This document shows, one piece after another, positions 1 to 11,634 of a stretch of DNA of 64,000 nucleotides. The number at the start of each line of letters is the position of its first letter. The stretch's first letter is position 1. The notes under the pieces are model-generated. The model did no database searches. It was not told the origin of the DNA and was given only the letters and a program-made list of their open reading frames with translations. The stretch is taken from NCBI GenBank assembly GCA_003586115.2, contig QVOM02000034.1, positions 139,066,453 through 139,130,452 of the forward strand, written 5' to 3'. A program made the position numbers and the translations under genes. This DNA comes from Salvator merianae. Its lineage: Eukaryota > Chordata > Lepidosauria > Squamata > Teiidae.

Positions 1-1044
1 TGTGGTCACGGGTCAAGGACTTTGATGGACTTTACACAAGCAGCACCCAGGTCTACATGAACACCAAGTGCAATTTCCTATCTTTTGTGCAAGCAGCTTG
101 CAATGAAGCACAGACTCTACATGTTGCTTTCCCCCCAATTTGGGCTTGCTTCCCATAGCTTGAAAGGGTCCCTAGACTTAGCAGAGGATCCACTTTAAAG
201 CATTGCAGCTAGCAATATGCCTCAAAATAACAGGTGGAGCAAGTTCAAACACTTTAAAAGTACTGTGTTCAATAATTTTTAAAAAACTTTGGAACGTGTG
301 TCTAGGGACCACAATGAATCTGAAAAAAAAAAAAGCGTTCTGCAGAAACCATGTCCCTTTAGCACTGCCCTCGGGTCCATGAAAAGTCTATGAATCCATG
401 TTATAAATAGTTTCATTGTTAGAGATCTAAATTGCTCCCACACCCACATTTTCATGTAAATTAATTCCTAACTTGAGTAAGCAATTGATGCTCTCTGAGG
501 AGTTGCCATGGCTACTGATGTGTGCAAGTCCAGTTGTGCACATAAATAACTGCTCCCTCTCACTGTTCATGAAAATAAATGCCTTTGGAAAGCATCAAAA
601 CTGTGGGCAAAAAAGTGAAATTATACTGTCATGACAACAGTAGAATGTTATACTGTAGGCCTTTGGCTATCTGCAGGATTGGCCAGTAACCACAGACAAG
701 GTGCTGTTCCCTACCCCTTGAAGTAGCACAGAATCCGTCCCTCATTTTGCACTTTCTGCATTTCATGCAATTTGCATAGTTTTATATTAGAAAGCCTTTT
801 TCTTCCTAAACTAGCAATATATGGAGATTTGTTGATATGGAATTGTGTCACTGTAGAATGGAAATCATCTAACAGCAGGAAAGCATGTAAAAGTCTGCCT
901 AGTCACTCTACGGTCAGATACCTTCTTTTATAGAGGAAAGTTCTCATTTTGAAGGGTGCTCTTTTTTATCCTCTATCTGAGAGGATAACCAGTCCAAAAC
1001 CAAGTTAAAGATATAGATTGATAAGAAGGAAGAATAAAATAATA
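1..1044. other. Unannotated intergenic DNA
   Basis: AT-rich single-copy-looking sequence with a short A-run near 326-337. I see no open reading frame, splice-site pattern or repeat that I can name. Confidence 0.4.
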
Positions 1045-1295
1045 TACAAAATGCCCTACTGAATAAGACTCGTGGTTTGATTCAGGACATGAGAAGGACT
1101 CCAGCAAGACACCAGCGTGTCAACACTCTTCTTATTCACAGAAGTGTGTCTTGAGAGGCAATTTAACAGCCAAAAAAAGTTAGTAGTAGCCATCGATAGC
1201 TCTGTCTTCAGTATCTTTGACCAACTTTTTTTCAAAGCCACCCAAGCTGGTAGACATCACTACATCTTGTGATAGTGAATTCCAGAGCTGGTCAA
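1045..1295 (-). repeat. CR1-like LINE 3'-end fragment
   Basis: Read on the - strand, the stretch at 1235-1290 carries the 'gaattcactatcacaagat' block typical of the C-terminal coding end of a CR1-like LINE. It is followed by a degraded tail. The same block recurs at 2500-2535. The fragment is strongly 5'-truncated, with no intact frame. The family name is from memory of amniote repeats. Confidence 0.5.
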
Positions 1296-2289
1296 TGCAT
1301 GGGGGGGGGGAGGGGAGGAGAAAACAAATCTTCCTGTTGCTTTTCATTTTGTACAGTATCTCAATTATGTTTATACATATACTTTTTTTCTTGAACAGAA
1401 AGACTCAAACATTGCAACCTTTCATTACAAGGCAGTTGTTCTAGCTCCTCGAATGTTTTTTAAAAGAATTCTACTAACTTACAAACATTTAACAAACAAC
1501 CCAACACAATAATTTACAGAAAAATATTTTCTGTACAAATAATGTTTAACATTATAACATTCCATTGACTGATATGTAAGTACTAGAATAAAATTAAAGG
1601 TACAAAATAAAAAATCTAAATAACATTCATCACTCATGTATTCATTGAGTTAAAAATAAAACTAATTGTGGAGGAAATGAGTATTCACAATCTGGGTCCT
1701 GGGAATAATGTATAAAGGGATACAATATGTCCAGAAAGGATCTATTAGGAGTTTGGTCATTGAAACAGGCTGACTGATAAATTATAAGTTCCATGATAGT
1801 GAGGTCTGATATCTTCCAAAACCACATATTTATAGATAAAGAGGTGGGGTTTTTTTTCCAGTTTGAGGCTATAGTTTGCTTGGCTCTCCTTGAAAATTTT
1901 TGTTGCATTATCCAATGATACTGTATCCTTTTTGACCTGAGATGACCAAACCTGTACACGTGTTCTTTCTTTCTTCCAGAGAACGACTGGATGACGTCTC
2001 CCTCATGGGGAAAGGAACCTACCGTGGCTCAAATCCACATATACAACACTCTTTTCAGACCAAGCATATACAGACTACATTAAACAGGCTTAGGAACAAA
2101 TGTCTTACACTGCTTTTTATAATACCCTGTGAATACATCACATTATGCCTCATGCCACATGTGAACAACTCACTCTGCAACCTAATTCAAAATGTTCCAT
2201 TTAAGTACTATTAATGGGACCTAGTATCATCTGGGTGACACCACTACTACATAAATCCAGAGTTGCCTGGAGAATTATATTCAAAATGT
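1296..2289. other. Unannotated intergenic DNA
   Basis: AT-rich sequence with a short G-run at about 1302-1310. The open frames here are short and have no recognisable domains. Nothing else seen. Confidence 0.4.
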
Positions 2290-2700
2290 TTAGTCACCAG
2301 TGGAACAAAGGGTTGTTAAGCCACTGGTCCCACAGTGGCAACATATCAGAGCCCACAAGGAGGGCTTTCTTACTGGCCTCCAGAGGCATCCTGTTTCCTA
2401 TGTCAGAGAAAGTCACATAGCCACTGGGGCTAGTAACCCACCTTAACAGCCTTGGTCATCTGGTCCAAACCCCTTCTGAAGCCCTCCAACCTGGGGACTA
2501 ACACCACATCTTGTGATAATGAGTTCCTACATTTAACTATACACTATGAAGGAAAAATGTTGCTTTTGTTTGTCGTGACTCTTCCAAGTTTCACTTGCTT
2601 TGGGTGACCCCCTCATTCTAGTGTTTTGGCAAGGAGGGGAGGGAATCTTCTTATCCACTGTCCATACCAGTCATAATTTTGTAAACCTGCAGCATGTGCC
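2290..2700 (-). repeat. CR1-like LINE 3'-end fragment
   Basis: On the - strand this contains the blocks 'aattatgactggtatggaca', a decayed 'gggggtcacccaaagcaag' and 'cacaagatgtggtgttagtc', in the order expected for the C-terminus of a CR1-like reverse-transcriptase ORF and the start of its 3' UTR. Towards 2300-2400 the match is scrambled. It is probably the same family as 1045-1295, 19985-20175, 25660-25825 and 63300-63500. Confidence 0.55.
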
Positions 2701-2785
2701 CTCTTGCTTACTGCACTAAAAAGCCCAAAACTTGGGATGTGCCAAACTGCAGCTCACACTGTGATGAATAGCTGTAGAAGTCAGG

Positions 2786-2960
2786 GGCCCTTTCTGCACT
2801 TGGCCTTATTGTGGATTATATCCCAGAGTAGGGACCTGCTATCCACATGCTAGTGCAAACTATGAAAGGTCTTGCCCAAGGCCTAGCATGCACTAGCATG
2901 CAGATGGCAGGTCCCTATTCTGAGATATAATCTGGAATAGGTCCAAGTGCAGAAAGGGCC
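2786..2960. mobile_element. Palindromic MITE (GGCCCTTTCTGCA ends)
   Basis: The ends are an 18-bp perfect inverted repeat, ggccctttctgcacttgg at 2786-2803 and its complement at 2943-2960. The inner arms also pair (ggacctgc near 2831 with gcaggtcc near 2908, and tgctagtgca with tgcactagca), so nearly all 175 bp can fold as one hairpin. There is no coding capacity. It is best explained as a non-autonomous DNA transposon. The superfamily is unresolved because no clean target-site duplication is visible (only an ambiguous 3-5 bp cagg(g)). Confidence 0.78.
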
Positions 2961-4936
2961 AGGGATTCCCAGGTGCTTTACTTGATAGTCCCAACTTGCT
3001 TCAGGACTGTTATCTTACCCATGCAGAACCCCAGAAATAGCCAGCTATTAATAAATGGATATATGTTCAATGTGCAGAATTGCTGTCTTATGATAAAAGC
3101 TGCAGAGTGGGTGTGGTGACCAAAGCATAGAGCCAGTGGGCCATGCTAAAACTCAGGCTAGAATGAGAGAGAGAAAACACATTTAAACTTTTGCCTGGGC
3201 TGCTTCTTCCTGCCACCCTTTTCTGTTTCTCTCTTTGTTACTATGCTTTAACAATAGTGAACACCTAAGCAATGAATAGTGGCTTTTTGCAATAAGAAAA
3301 CACAGGAAAGCTCAGATCATATACTAGTAATGTGACAATTACATGCCCTGCTGTTTTTCATGATTAGTATAATTCAATAAGGTAAACATCTCAAACAGCT
3401 GAATGGAGCTAGCCCTGCTTTCAATTAGAAATATCTCTGTGGTTTGGTCTAAGATCATTTTAATTTGAAAAGGAGACCCAGAATGATCCTGCCCAGTACT
3501 AGCCTAGCACAGAAGCCTACTATTGTGGACCCAAAGATCCTTTAGTTGTGGCAATTTTGCAGGTCTTGCCCAACATGATCATGAACCCCAAGAGCTACAT
3601 GACACATTTATTTGTAATTTTCTCACCTTGCCAAATCTTGTTATCTTAATCAAAATGCAACTGAGGAGTTCTGAAAGCTATGTGACAGCTATTGTTTAGC
3701 CTATTTTCCTGCTTTGAACACCTGACCCTGCTTATTTCCAACATAGTATTGCCAAAACTATATCTGCCCCAGGTTTTCAAATCAGAATTAGGGGGGAAGA
3801 TCCAAGGGGAAGATCCAAGAGCCATCTTGCTCTACCCCATCACTGCTGCTGATATCTGTTCCAAAGGGAGAATCTATTCTTCTTTCCCCTCTTTGCTAAA
3901 ATCATCATTGCCAAGTCTTACACTGCTGTCCAGGAACTGGGACCACGTCCTTACCAGTAAAGTCACTATTCTGAGGTGGGAGCCATTGTGCACCCCCTCA
4001 CAGAACTGAGCCCCAATTCCTTTCATCCTCACTGCCTGTTGGTGCTCTCTGTTGCGGGAGAGATCTGGATCATGCACTCCAGGGAACGCTCGTGGGAGCC
4101 TCTTCCCTTCGCAATCCGTGTCATGCCTGTGACATGGGTACAAAGCACCAGGAAGGAGACAAATCTTCCTTTTTCCTCCCCCTTACTGTTGCTTTTTCCT
4201 CCCTCTTAATGTTGCGAGGCAGAGAGGAAATCTCTCCTTTTCTTCTCTCTTTCCCAAACAGTTGTGACGAATCAGGAGAAGACTTTGAGGGTAAGATTTG
4301 CCATAACCTCCCCCCTTTCTTGTTTAGCAGAGTCAGAGCCTGGGTGTGAGTTTACTGCTAAGTAGGGAGGTGAGCAAACAACAGTTGACGTCCGTTTTGG
4401 GCAACATTTTAGATCAGCTGAGTGCATGGAAGAGAGTTTTGAGGTTGGTTGCAAAAGGGTTAAAGGAGAATTAAGTTCAGAGGGTTAAATAAGAACTCAG
4501 ACCAGCTAGGTAGGAATACACCACCTCTCTAAAAGCCGTCAACCATGTCTGAGTGTTCTTTAAGCCAAATGTGTGGCTGCCACCATTTTAGCCCCCTTTA
4601 TGATCAGGACTGCAGAATACATTTCTGCACATACATGCGATGTCATTGCACAGGCACAAACACCTCCAACAGATTTGCTTGTGTTTTCTACACAAGTCTT
4701 TATGCAAAGCTTTACCTATTTTTCCATCATGGATCTGCTATTCCTCATTAAATGAACCAATAGCCCAGACTTGCTTCATGTGTTTTTAAGAGGGCAGAAT
4801 GTAAATCAGGACAGAAAAGAAATCCAGTGAATTTTTCACTAGCAAAAAAATGAGCAAATTTTGAAACTTTTGGGTCCCCAGTAAGCACTGCTTTCAGTCA
4901 GACCACTACCATTACCAACAGGTAGGACTAAAATAA
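2961..4936. other. Unannotated intergenic DNA
   Basis: No feature recognised. Several overlapping short frames exist at 3.7-4.4 kb on both strands, but none has a domain, a conserved motif or a consistent reading bias. Confidence 0.4.
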
Positions 4937-4954
4937 AAAGTTTTATTCTTTCTA
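4937..4954. repeat. L1 target-site duplication, left copy
   Basis: The 18-mer aaagttttattctttcta is repeated exactly at 11635-11652. The left copy directly abuts a T-run (4955-4963), which is the poly(A) tail of the - strand L1. This is the expected arrangement for target-primed reverse transcription. Confidence 0.85.
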
Positions 4955-5258
4955 TTTTTTTTTCAAGCCGTCATCTTTTATTGAAAAATATTGATTTATA
5001 CACAAGAACTACAAAACCAAGTACAAAATTTTTACATCAATGAAATTGTACATTTCTTCCAACCATGAGATATTTAATATAAAATTTACAAAAAACTAAC
5101 TAACTAAAGACCACTGTCAAATATAACAGCCCAGGGGGAACCCAGAAAGGTGGGAAGGAAGCAAGGAGTTTTTTATTTTTATTTGTATGTTTGTTTTTAT
5201 AGCCCCTATAGAGATAATAGAGATAAGTTGGGAAACCATGATTTTAGGTGATTACTGA

Positions 5259-5350
5259 GGAAGAAGAAGAAGAAGAAGAAGAAGAAGAAGAAGAAGAAGA
5301 AGAAGAAGAAGAAGAAGAAGAAGAAGAAGGAGAAGGAGAAGGAGAAGGAG

Positions 5351-5382
<32 letters not shown>

Positions 5383-5383
5383 C
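5259..5383. repeat. Compound microsatellite (GAA)n-(GGAGAA)n-(CAA)n
   Basis: About 70 bp of pure GAA, then GGAGAA repeats, then (CAA)n ending where the SINE body begins. On the - strand this is (TTG)n(TTC)n, the usual 3' tail of this SINE type, so the array probably grew from the SINE tail. The poly-Glu/poly-Gln frame across it is not a gene. Confidence 0.9.
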
Positions 5384-5665
5384 TTGGTTTTTATACCCCG
5401 CTTTTCTCGGCCGAAGCTGACTCAAAGCGGCTTACAAGGTTATTTTTCACCTGAAGGCTTACATCTATCTATCTTCTGCATCACACAATGTGATGCTCCC
5501 TATTTATCTACTTGCAATTACTTGCTTTCGAACAGCTAGGTTGGCTGGAACTAGAGGCCAGTAGAGGGCGCTTATCCCCTCTACACGGCAGACAGGGGCC
5601 TTGAACTCCAATCCTCCTACTGAAAGATCAGTGCCTTAGCCTTCTGCGCCACCATGCCTCCTCCA
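5384..5665 (-). mobile_element. tRNA-headed SINE with L2-like tail
   Basis: The - strand begins with a tRNA-like head (box A-like tggcgcagaaggctaaggc near 5655, box B-like gttcaaggcccc near 5600). It ends with 'taagccgctttgag...ataaaaaccaa', directly followed by the TTG/TTC array. The tail matches the one on the SINE at 15008-15245, although the heads differ. Confidence 0.75.
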
Positions 5666-6215
5666 CCGTGGAAGGAAGAGGAATAGGAAGCATTATGTCG
5701 TAAAGCGGGGTTGCCATATGCAGCTTCCACAAGTGGAGACCATTTTTCACAGAACTGGCTGGAGGCATCAAAGGCTTGCATTTTGGCCATTTGAATTGAG
5801 ATAAGATCATTCAATACCATGATCCAAACTCTCTGAAGCCAGCCATTAGTGGAGAGTGCTTTGGCATTTTTCCATAGTTGAGCTATCTTTGCCTTTGTTG
5901 CTACTAGTAAAGAGGACATTAATTTTTTGTGCCTAAGTATGGAATAGAAGCAGGAAAACTAAAGTAGGAGATAAAATAAGCTCAGTGTGAAGGATGAAAC
6001 TGAGAGTTGAAACTGAGGATGAAACTCACCCCAAAATTCAGAGACTGTCAGGCACAACCACCACATGTGGATGTAGGCACCCTTCAAGGAACAGCTGTGC
6101 CAGCAATTAGCTGACAAGGTATTAGTCATGCGGTGCAATTTCAAGGGTGTGAGGTATCAGCGATACAGAATTTTCAAAGAGACTTCCCTTTCGTTCTGAG
6201 ACTTAAAAGAAGAAA
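5666..6215 (-). pseudogene. L1 ORF2 C-terminal fragment (copy A)
   Basis: The - strand translation gives 'LHRMTNTLSANCW', then the zinc-knuckle-like 'HMWWLC', 'VSEFWGEF' and further on 'LLVATKAKIAQLWKNAKAL' and 'WIMVLNDLI', the usual order of the extreme C-terminus of L1-clade ORF2 proteins. The frame is interrupted by a stop near 5950, and the SINE at 5384-5665 cuts its end. Because a second C-terminus with its own HMWW motif lies at 6985-7400, this must be a different copy from the ORF2 upstream. It most likely belongs to the element whose 3' UTR and A-tail lie at 4955-5258. Confidence 0.7.
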
Positions 6216-6224
6216 AGATGAGCC

Positions 6225-6560
6225 TAGGGATACTATGCCATTCTTGAACGATTAAAGCCTTTGATCTTTACAACACAAAAATAACAATCGTCATGGTGGT
6301 TTTTAGGTTCTCTCCATACCATTGGCACACCAAAGTTTAAACTTTTTCGTTCACCATTTATCCACTGTCATAGGTGCTCCACACTTGTGTTGCAAACTAT
6401 ATGTGGAGCCCAAGACTTATCCTGGTCTCCAAGCTGTACTCCAAAATAAGCCAGGTATACTCAATGCACAAAGTCTGTGATATTTCTTCTTTGCTTTTCA
6501 ACCATGTACTCTCCACAGATGTAGCAGAATACATCAGGATTGTTGATGCAGGCTCTTCTT
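6225..6560 (-). pseudogene. Fossil ORF of an uncharacterised Cys-rich protein family
   Basis: Read on the - strand from about 6541, the sequence encodes 'NPDVFCYICGEYMVEKQRR', then 'YFGVQLGDQDKSWAPHIVC', then, after a frameshift, 'FGVPMVWREP' and 'HHDDCYFCVVKIKGF'. At least three stops and one frameshift break it. I remember this Cys-rich block (FCYICGE...WAPH...VPMVWREP...CYFC) from recurrent uncharacterised proteins in invertebrate and fish genomes whose multicopy nature suggests a mobile element. That recollection is unverified. It does not belong to L1 and sits between two L1 C-termini. Function unknown. Confidence 0.5.
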
Positions 6561-6984
6561 GATGAAGTCGTAATTTTTACATGTATTTATATACTTATTA
6601 AGACAACTTTTTGGGTATAAACCAAGACTGGGTTGACAAACTTTTACTGTAGCCAACTTCTTTCTTCTGCAAATTCACAGTTGAATTCTGGCTTCAAAAA
6701 GTTGCTTCTATAGCACTGTAGGCCTACAAATTGAACTATAAAATGATTATATGGGATATTTCATTACCTAAGGCACTGTCAAAGAGTCAAAAGACAGACC
6801 AAAAGCTATTGCATTTGTTATCACGCACAAGTCACATTGGGGAAATGCATTATTTTCATGGATGTCCGTTATCTCAAAACCTAGAACCAATTCAGCAAAA
6901 GTAATGGGATTTTTGAATTCAGCACCCTCAAAATACATTCAAAAAACCTTGGCACCTGAATTTTTTTTTTTTTTTTTTTTTGTA
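6561..6984 (-). other. Non-coding stretch between LINE fragments, with poly(T)
   Basis: AT-rich sequence ending in a T-run of just over 20 (about 6961-6982), directly 3' of the second L1 C-terminus. The run may be that copy's poly(A) tail read on the - strand. The rest may be non-coding sequence of the element carrying the fossil ORF at 6225-6560, but I cannot set its boundary. Confidence 0.35.
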
Positions 6985-9463
6985 GACCTGTGTAATCAAT
7001 AAGAGAAGACCAGAAGTCAGTAAAGGTGTGCTTAGGGATCTGGCCACTCATCGATCTTTTTTGATAGGTTAGGCACTCATTAATTGCAAGGTCCCAGAGT
7101 TTGTCATACAAAGATGAAAGTGAAAATTTTCTCAAGTCTTTCCATCCCAAAGAAATCACTCATTTTCCCACAAGAAGCATAAAGTCTAATAAAGGTCTAT
7201 ATTTAACTGGTGGTGTGTTTTTATTATGTATGTGTAGTAATGTCAATTCTTTGGTGAGAGTGATTTGCGATCGGAAGATACAGGAAATTTCTTCTTGAAT
7301 TAAAATCGAGAATGAACGCACCTCTGTGCATTCCCACCACATATGGATAAATAAGCCAGGTCATCCACAATTATGCCAACATAATGAGGGCCTGTTCGGG
7401 ATCATTTTGAATAAAACTATTGGAGTACGGTGCCATCTGTAAATCAGTTTCAAATGTAGTTCCCTTGCTGGTACTGACTTTGACCAGCGATGTGAGGAGG
7501 TCATGACCGTATTCCGTATCTTTTCATTTAGCTGGATATCTTGATCTGTTTGCTAGAGATTTCTCAAACCAGATGACTCCCCATATAAGATTTGGATTAA
7601 CAATTTATACAGCAATTTATACAGTTTATTTCTTAAACTGGCATAAAAATTAAATGAATTTTCAAAACCAGTATATTTTTGATTAATACTAGAATGGAGA
7701 GGTACTGAGTTTAAGAGGTAAGATTATACACTTTAAGCCAACCATATTTGGACTAGTTTAGGCTCTCTTTGATCTTGTCTTGTAATATCTTATGTGTGTT
7801 GTCAGCATAGAAATCTTTAACAACCACTAAGTCAGCGTCTTGATATGGGCTAAGATTTCAAAATCAACATTAAGCAAAGAGATAGGCCTATAGGAGGTAG
7901 GTAACTCTTTCGGCTTATCTTTCTTTAGGCAGGTGACTGTCACAGAGGAACGCCATGAGTCTGGAATCAAGCTAGAATGAAGGGTAGAGTTAAAAAGAGA
8001 GACAAGTGGGGAGACAAAAAAGTCAGAGAAAGATTAAAGAGGAGAAACCATCCCGACCTGGAGCCTTATTGTTTTTGAGGCAAGAAATTACCAAGAGTAC
8101 TTCTTATGGAGTGATGTCAGATTGCAGGTAATCACACTGAGAGTCAGAAAGTTTAGGAAGGAAAGTAGAGTGTAGGTAAGAGGCCAAGTTAAGTTCAGGA
8201 GATGAAGGAGAGTAGAGATCTTTATAGAAATTGAGCATAGTTTCAAGAATTTTTTCTGGGCTAGTGGCAAGGGAACCCATGCTATTTTTGAAATATGGAA
8301 TGAGATTCTTTTGTCTTTTTCTGGCAAGGAGTGAGGCCAGAAGTTTGGAGTCCTTATTCCCGGATACATAAAACTTATGTCATAGATACAGTTGGGCTTT
8401 AGCATCTTGTTCAGTATCTAGTAAAGCCAAATCCTGTCTAGCAGCCATCAATTTGGCATAGACCTTTTTGGATCCGGTTCATATGTGTTAGGCTTGGAGG
8501 TCTTTAACTTCTTCTGACAAAGAATTTCGTTTTTCGTTAGTGATTTTCCGTTGCCAGGCTTCTCCAGGTATATACAGGCCACGCATGACAGCCTTCATAG
8601 CCTCTCATTGTGTGAAGACAGTGGTGTCAGTAGTAGAGTTGATTTCAAAGTATGATTGTAATTCATATTGTATTTTTTCTTTAGAGGAGGGCCAATTTAT
8701 CAATGATGGATTAAACCACCAGAACTTTGTCTGTGGAGTACTGTCAGAGAAAGAATGAGTTAAGAGAATAAAAAACTGATATGAAAGAGAGTTAGGAGAG
8801 ATATGGGCAGTAGAAAGAGAGGAAACAAGAGATTCGCTGAGAAGGAGGTAGTTGAGATGAGAGTAGGATTGAAAGCAAGGAGAGAAAAAAGTGTACTCTC
8901 TAAAGCCGGGGTTGAACATACGAAAGGAAACAACCAAATTAAATTTCTCAAAGATTTGTAGAGCACCTTTACCTTTCGATAGACAAGAGGACCCCGAAGG
9001 GTTCCTGCGATCAAGTTCAGGGTCAGCCACAACATTAAAGTCACCTGCCACCAATAGTTCACCTGAAGAAAAAGTCAGCAGTTTGTGAAAGACATTATGC
9101 AAAAAAGATACCTGGAGGTAATTGGGAGCATAGATATTAGCTAGAGTAACTTTATAACTTGTCAAAACTCCTTCCAGGAAAATGAAACGTCCTTCAGGGT
9201 CACATTTGATTTTTTTCAACTGTGAAGGGGAGCGCAGGATCTAAAAAGATTGCAACTCTGCGAGAATTTGAGGAACCAGGGACAACAAAAGCTCTAGAAA
9301 AAAATGGTTGCTTAAATATTTTCCCTGTCTTTCTGGTGCAATGGGTTTCCTGTAGAAAAACAATTTGAGGATGGTGATGGAGTAAAGCATTTTGAATTTT
9401 CCATCTTTTGACAACGTTATTGAGCTCATTGACATTTCACAAAAGATATTTAACTGTAGTCAT
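6985..9463 (-). pseudogene. L1 ORF2 (endonuclease-reverse transcriptase), degraded (copy B)
   Basis: A frame opens at 9463 with 'MTTVKYLL*NVNELNNVVKRW', the N-terminus of an apurinic-type endonuclease. It continues with 'QIVFLQETHC', 'EGRFIFLEGVL', 'TLANIYAPN' and the catalytic-region motif 'LLVAGDFNVVADPELDR' (about 9000-9060). A reverse-transcriptase start is seen at about 8060-7850 (KAPGRDGF, then SYRPISLLN in a shifted frame). No YADD/FADD motif could be found, so the centre of the RT appears deleted. The C-terminus reads 'HMWWECTEVRSF' near 7335 and 'FWSSLIDYTGLQ' near 6990. At least ten stops or frameshifts; inactive. Confidence 0.75.
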
Positions 9464-10445
9464 AATGATATACAAAACAAGAATGCATAAAAGTCAGATT
9501 AGGTAATACAAGTGTTCCCTTAACCTTTCTACCTGCACATGACAAAATATAGTGGTCAACCATTACGATGAACAAAGTAACATTCCAAACACATCTCATC
9601 TTGTAAGCGTGTCTAAGTGGGGTAAGGGACTGACATCCTATAGTCCCTTGAACTCTGTCGGATATGACAGAGAACCCATCAAAGATTAAATTCCTGGGGG
9701 GGGGCAGCAGGCGCGGCACGTCAATTGTGGAGAATAGTACCACCCCCTCCCCACAGACATTTAAGCAGAAAATAACAATGGTGTGAATGAGGCCAAGACT
9801 TACAATCACATAAAAGAAAAAGGGGAAAAAAGAAAAGGGGGGGATAGGGAAAAAGAGGGGATGAGGGGAACATAAAGACAACAGTATTCTAGTCTTTTTA
9901 CAGAGAAATTATAACTATTACAAGCTAGTCATTTTTTTTCTTTAATTTTCCCCCCTCTTAATTTTGTAATTTATTCTAGTACTATTATTTGATTTTTTTA
10001 ATTTTTCTACAAACAATGGAGGCAAAGCTCACCTAAACCTTTACATAATAATAATTTTAAAAGGGGGGGGTGTTGGGGGGAAGAAGGGGGGGTGAGAGGG
10101 AAGAGGAAGATTATAATAAAATAAAACTACAATGAGCCAAGAGGGTCTCCCATCAGAAGAACAGTTGCAGAAGAGGTCCCCACCTAGAAGAAGAGAGTCA
10201 ATGATGGGTAGAAGCTACGAGCTTATCTCTAGGAAACATGTCTGTGATGCAACGGTCTCTAGAGGGTCCGTGTTCCTTGGGACGCAGGCCTCGCTAGGGC
10301 TTTTGTTGCCAGGAAAATTCAGAGGAGTTCTGAGTCTCCAAGCCATCTGAGGGAGGAGCAGAAGTGGATGAAGTCTCCGTCGAAGAAGTTGTCTGAGGTG
10401 CTATTTGACTCCAAATTTGTGAAGCTTCGTCAGGGGTGTCGGCTT
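9464..10445 (-). other. L1 inter-ORF spacer
   Basis: Sequence between ORF1 and ORF2 with long G-runs on the + strand (near 9696, 9836, 10062-10110). No frame of interest. The 143-residue frame at 9450-9881 crosses homopolymer runs and has no domain. Confidence 0.5.
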
Positions 10446-11177
10446 TTAATTGCTGCTGAAAATGAGTAAGAAACAGGAGAACCCCCAGTGATATCTGACC
10501 CCGTTTTTCTGGAGCTCAGAAGTGATCTTACAAAAGGCCTTGCTGCGTTCGAGAATTTCAGGGGCAATATCTTGAAAAAGAGCAATAGGATTTCCCTCCG
10601 GTGTTAATGCGGGATCTCTTTGAGATAAACTCCGGAGAAGCTGGGTCTTAATTTGAAAATGTGTTATAGCTACAATCACATCACGTGGAAGCTTATCTGG
10701 CGGAGGGCGGGGGCATAAGCTTCGATATTCCCAAACAAAGTCCAGATGGGTCAAAGTTAGGTCAGGTAGAAGTGTGGCCCACCAGATGGAAGCCTATCAT
10801 GTCAGAGCCCTCAGCTCCCTCAGGGACACCATGAACCTCAAAATTATTATACTTTGAGTGAGATTGGAGGTCCAGTACTTGCTCTTTTAAAATCCTCACC
10901 TTTTTAAATCAACATCAAATCTTAACTCTGTAGTGTGGTTGAAAGCAGCCGAAGCAGTCTCACGGGCTCCAGAGAGCCCCGAAGAAAGCAATTCTAGGCG
11001 TTGATCAATTTTAGAGAAGGCTTTACCGAATTCCTGTTTAATTGCAGCCCGAATTTCCTCAATAAGTGAAAGTTGAGGCCTATTAGGGCATTCAGAGGCC
11101 TGATCTCATGCACGTGATTCAGTTACAGCTTCAGAGAGAGGAGGCGAGTTAGGCAGGTTTTCAGAACAAGACGCCAT
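10446..11177 (-). pseudogene. L1 ORF1 RNA-binding protein, degraded
   Basis: The start at 11177 gives 'MASCSENLPNSPPLSEAVTE'. After a stop and shift there is a heptad-like region ('LSLIEEIRAAIKQEF', 'LKEQVLDLQSHSKYNNFEV' near 10830), then the C-terminal domain 'PPDKLPRDVIVAITHFQIK', 'EGNPIALFQDIAPEILERSK' and 'YHWGFSC' (10520-10720). Coiled coil, then RRM-like core, then this C-terminal domain is the layout of L1 ORF1 (transposase_22) proteins that coat LINE RNA. The YRWGFPF-type ending is a good family mark. Broken by frameshifts. Confidence 0.75.
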
Positions 11178-11634
11178 TTTGTCTTCTTGTTCCTTGGCCC
11201 AGCCGCCTTTCAAGCTCTTGATTTCTTGGAGTAGACCCCTGTTTTGACAGAATAAAAGCAGAAAATTACTCTTTAGGAGATCCAAAAGGTGCAGCAAGCA
11301 AAAAAAAAAAGCTCTGAGTGCACCAAACACACCAAAAATCGGCCAAATTGAGTCTGCAGGGAAGGAGCAAGATCTGTGTACTCCGAGTCTTTGTGCATGC
11401 TCAGCCTCCACACTCCCTACTTCTTGATACCCAAGCAATTGCTTTCGCAAGTAATGTGACCCCTGTTACAGCCCCTGGCAGTGCAAGTATTTACCTCCCT
11501 TGATCTGGAAGCTATTCATGTACTGATTCAGGCCAGAACAGCCTCTGTCTTGCGCTTGCCTTGTGCTGCTGCCTCCTGTTTTTTGCTTGTGCTTGCCAAG
11601 AGTCTCATCACTGAAAGTTCCAGGGTCGCTCAGT
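11178..11634 (-). other. L1 5' UTR
   Basis: Sequence between the ORF1 start and the right target-site duplication; it would be the 5' UTR and internal promoter of the - strand L1. On the - strand it starts 'actgagcgaccctgg'. It is GC-richer than its flanks and contains a T-run near 11299-11309. Confidence 0.55.

Larger units (their letters stand above)
4955..11634 (-). mobile_element. L1-type LINE complex, near full length
   Basis: A 6.7-kb interval bounded by an 18-bp target-site duplication, read on the - strand. In order it has a 5' UTR of about 460 bp (11634-11178), ORF1, a G/C-homopolymer-rich spacer (9464-10445), ORF2 with endonuclease and reverse-transcriptase remnants, and a 3' UTR with an AATAAA signal (complement of 4975-4981) before the A-tail. 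It is not a single clean copy: two separate ORF2 C-termini (5666-6215 and 6985-7400) and other inserted sequences show nesting. Stops and frameshifts make it inactive. Confidence 0.8.

Noticed and set aside
5248..5454. 68-residue frame with poly-Glu and poly-Gln
   Set aside because: It is a translation of the (GAA)n(CAA)n microsatellite and the SINE tail; no initiation context or domain.
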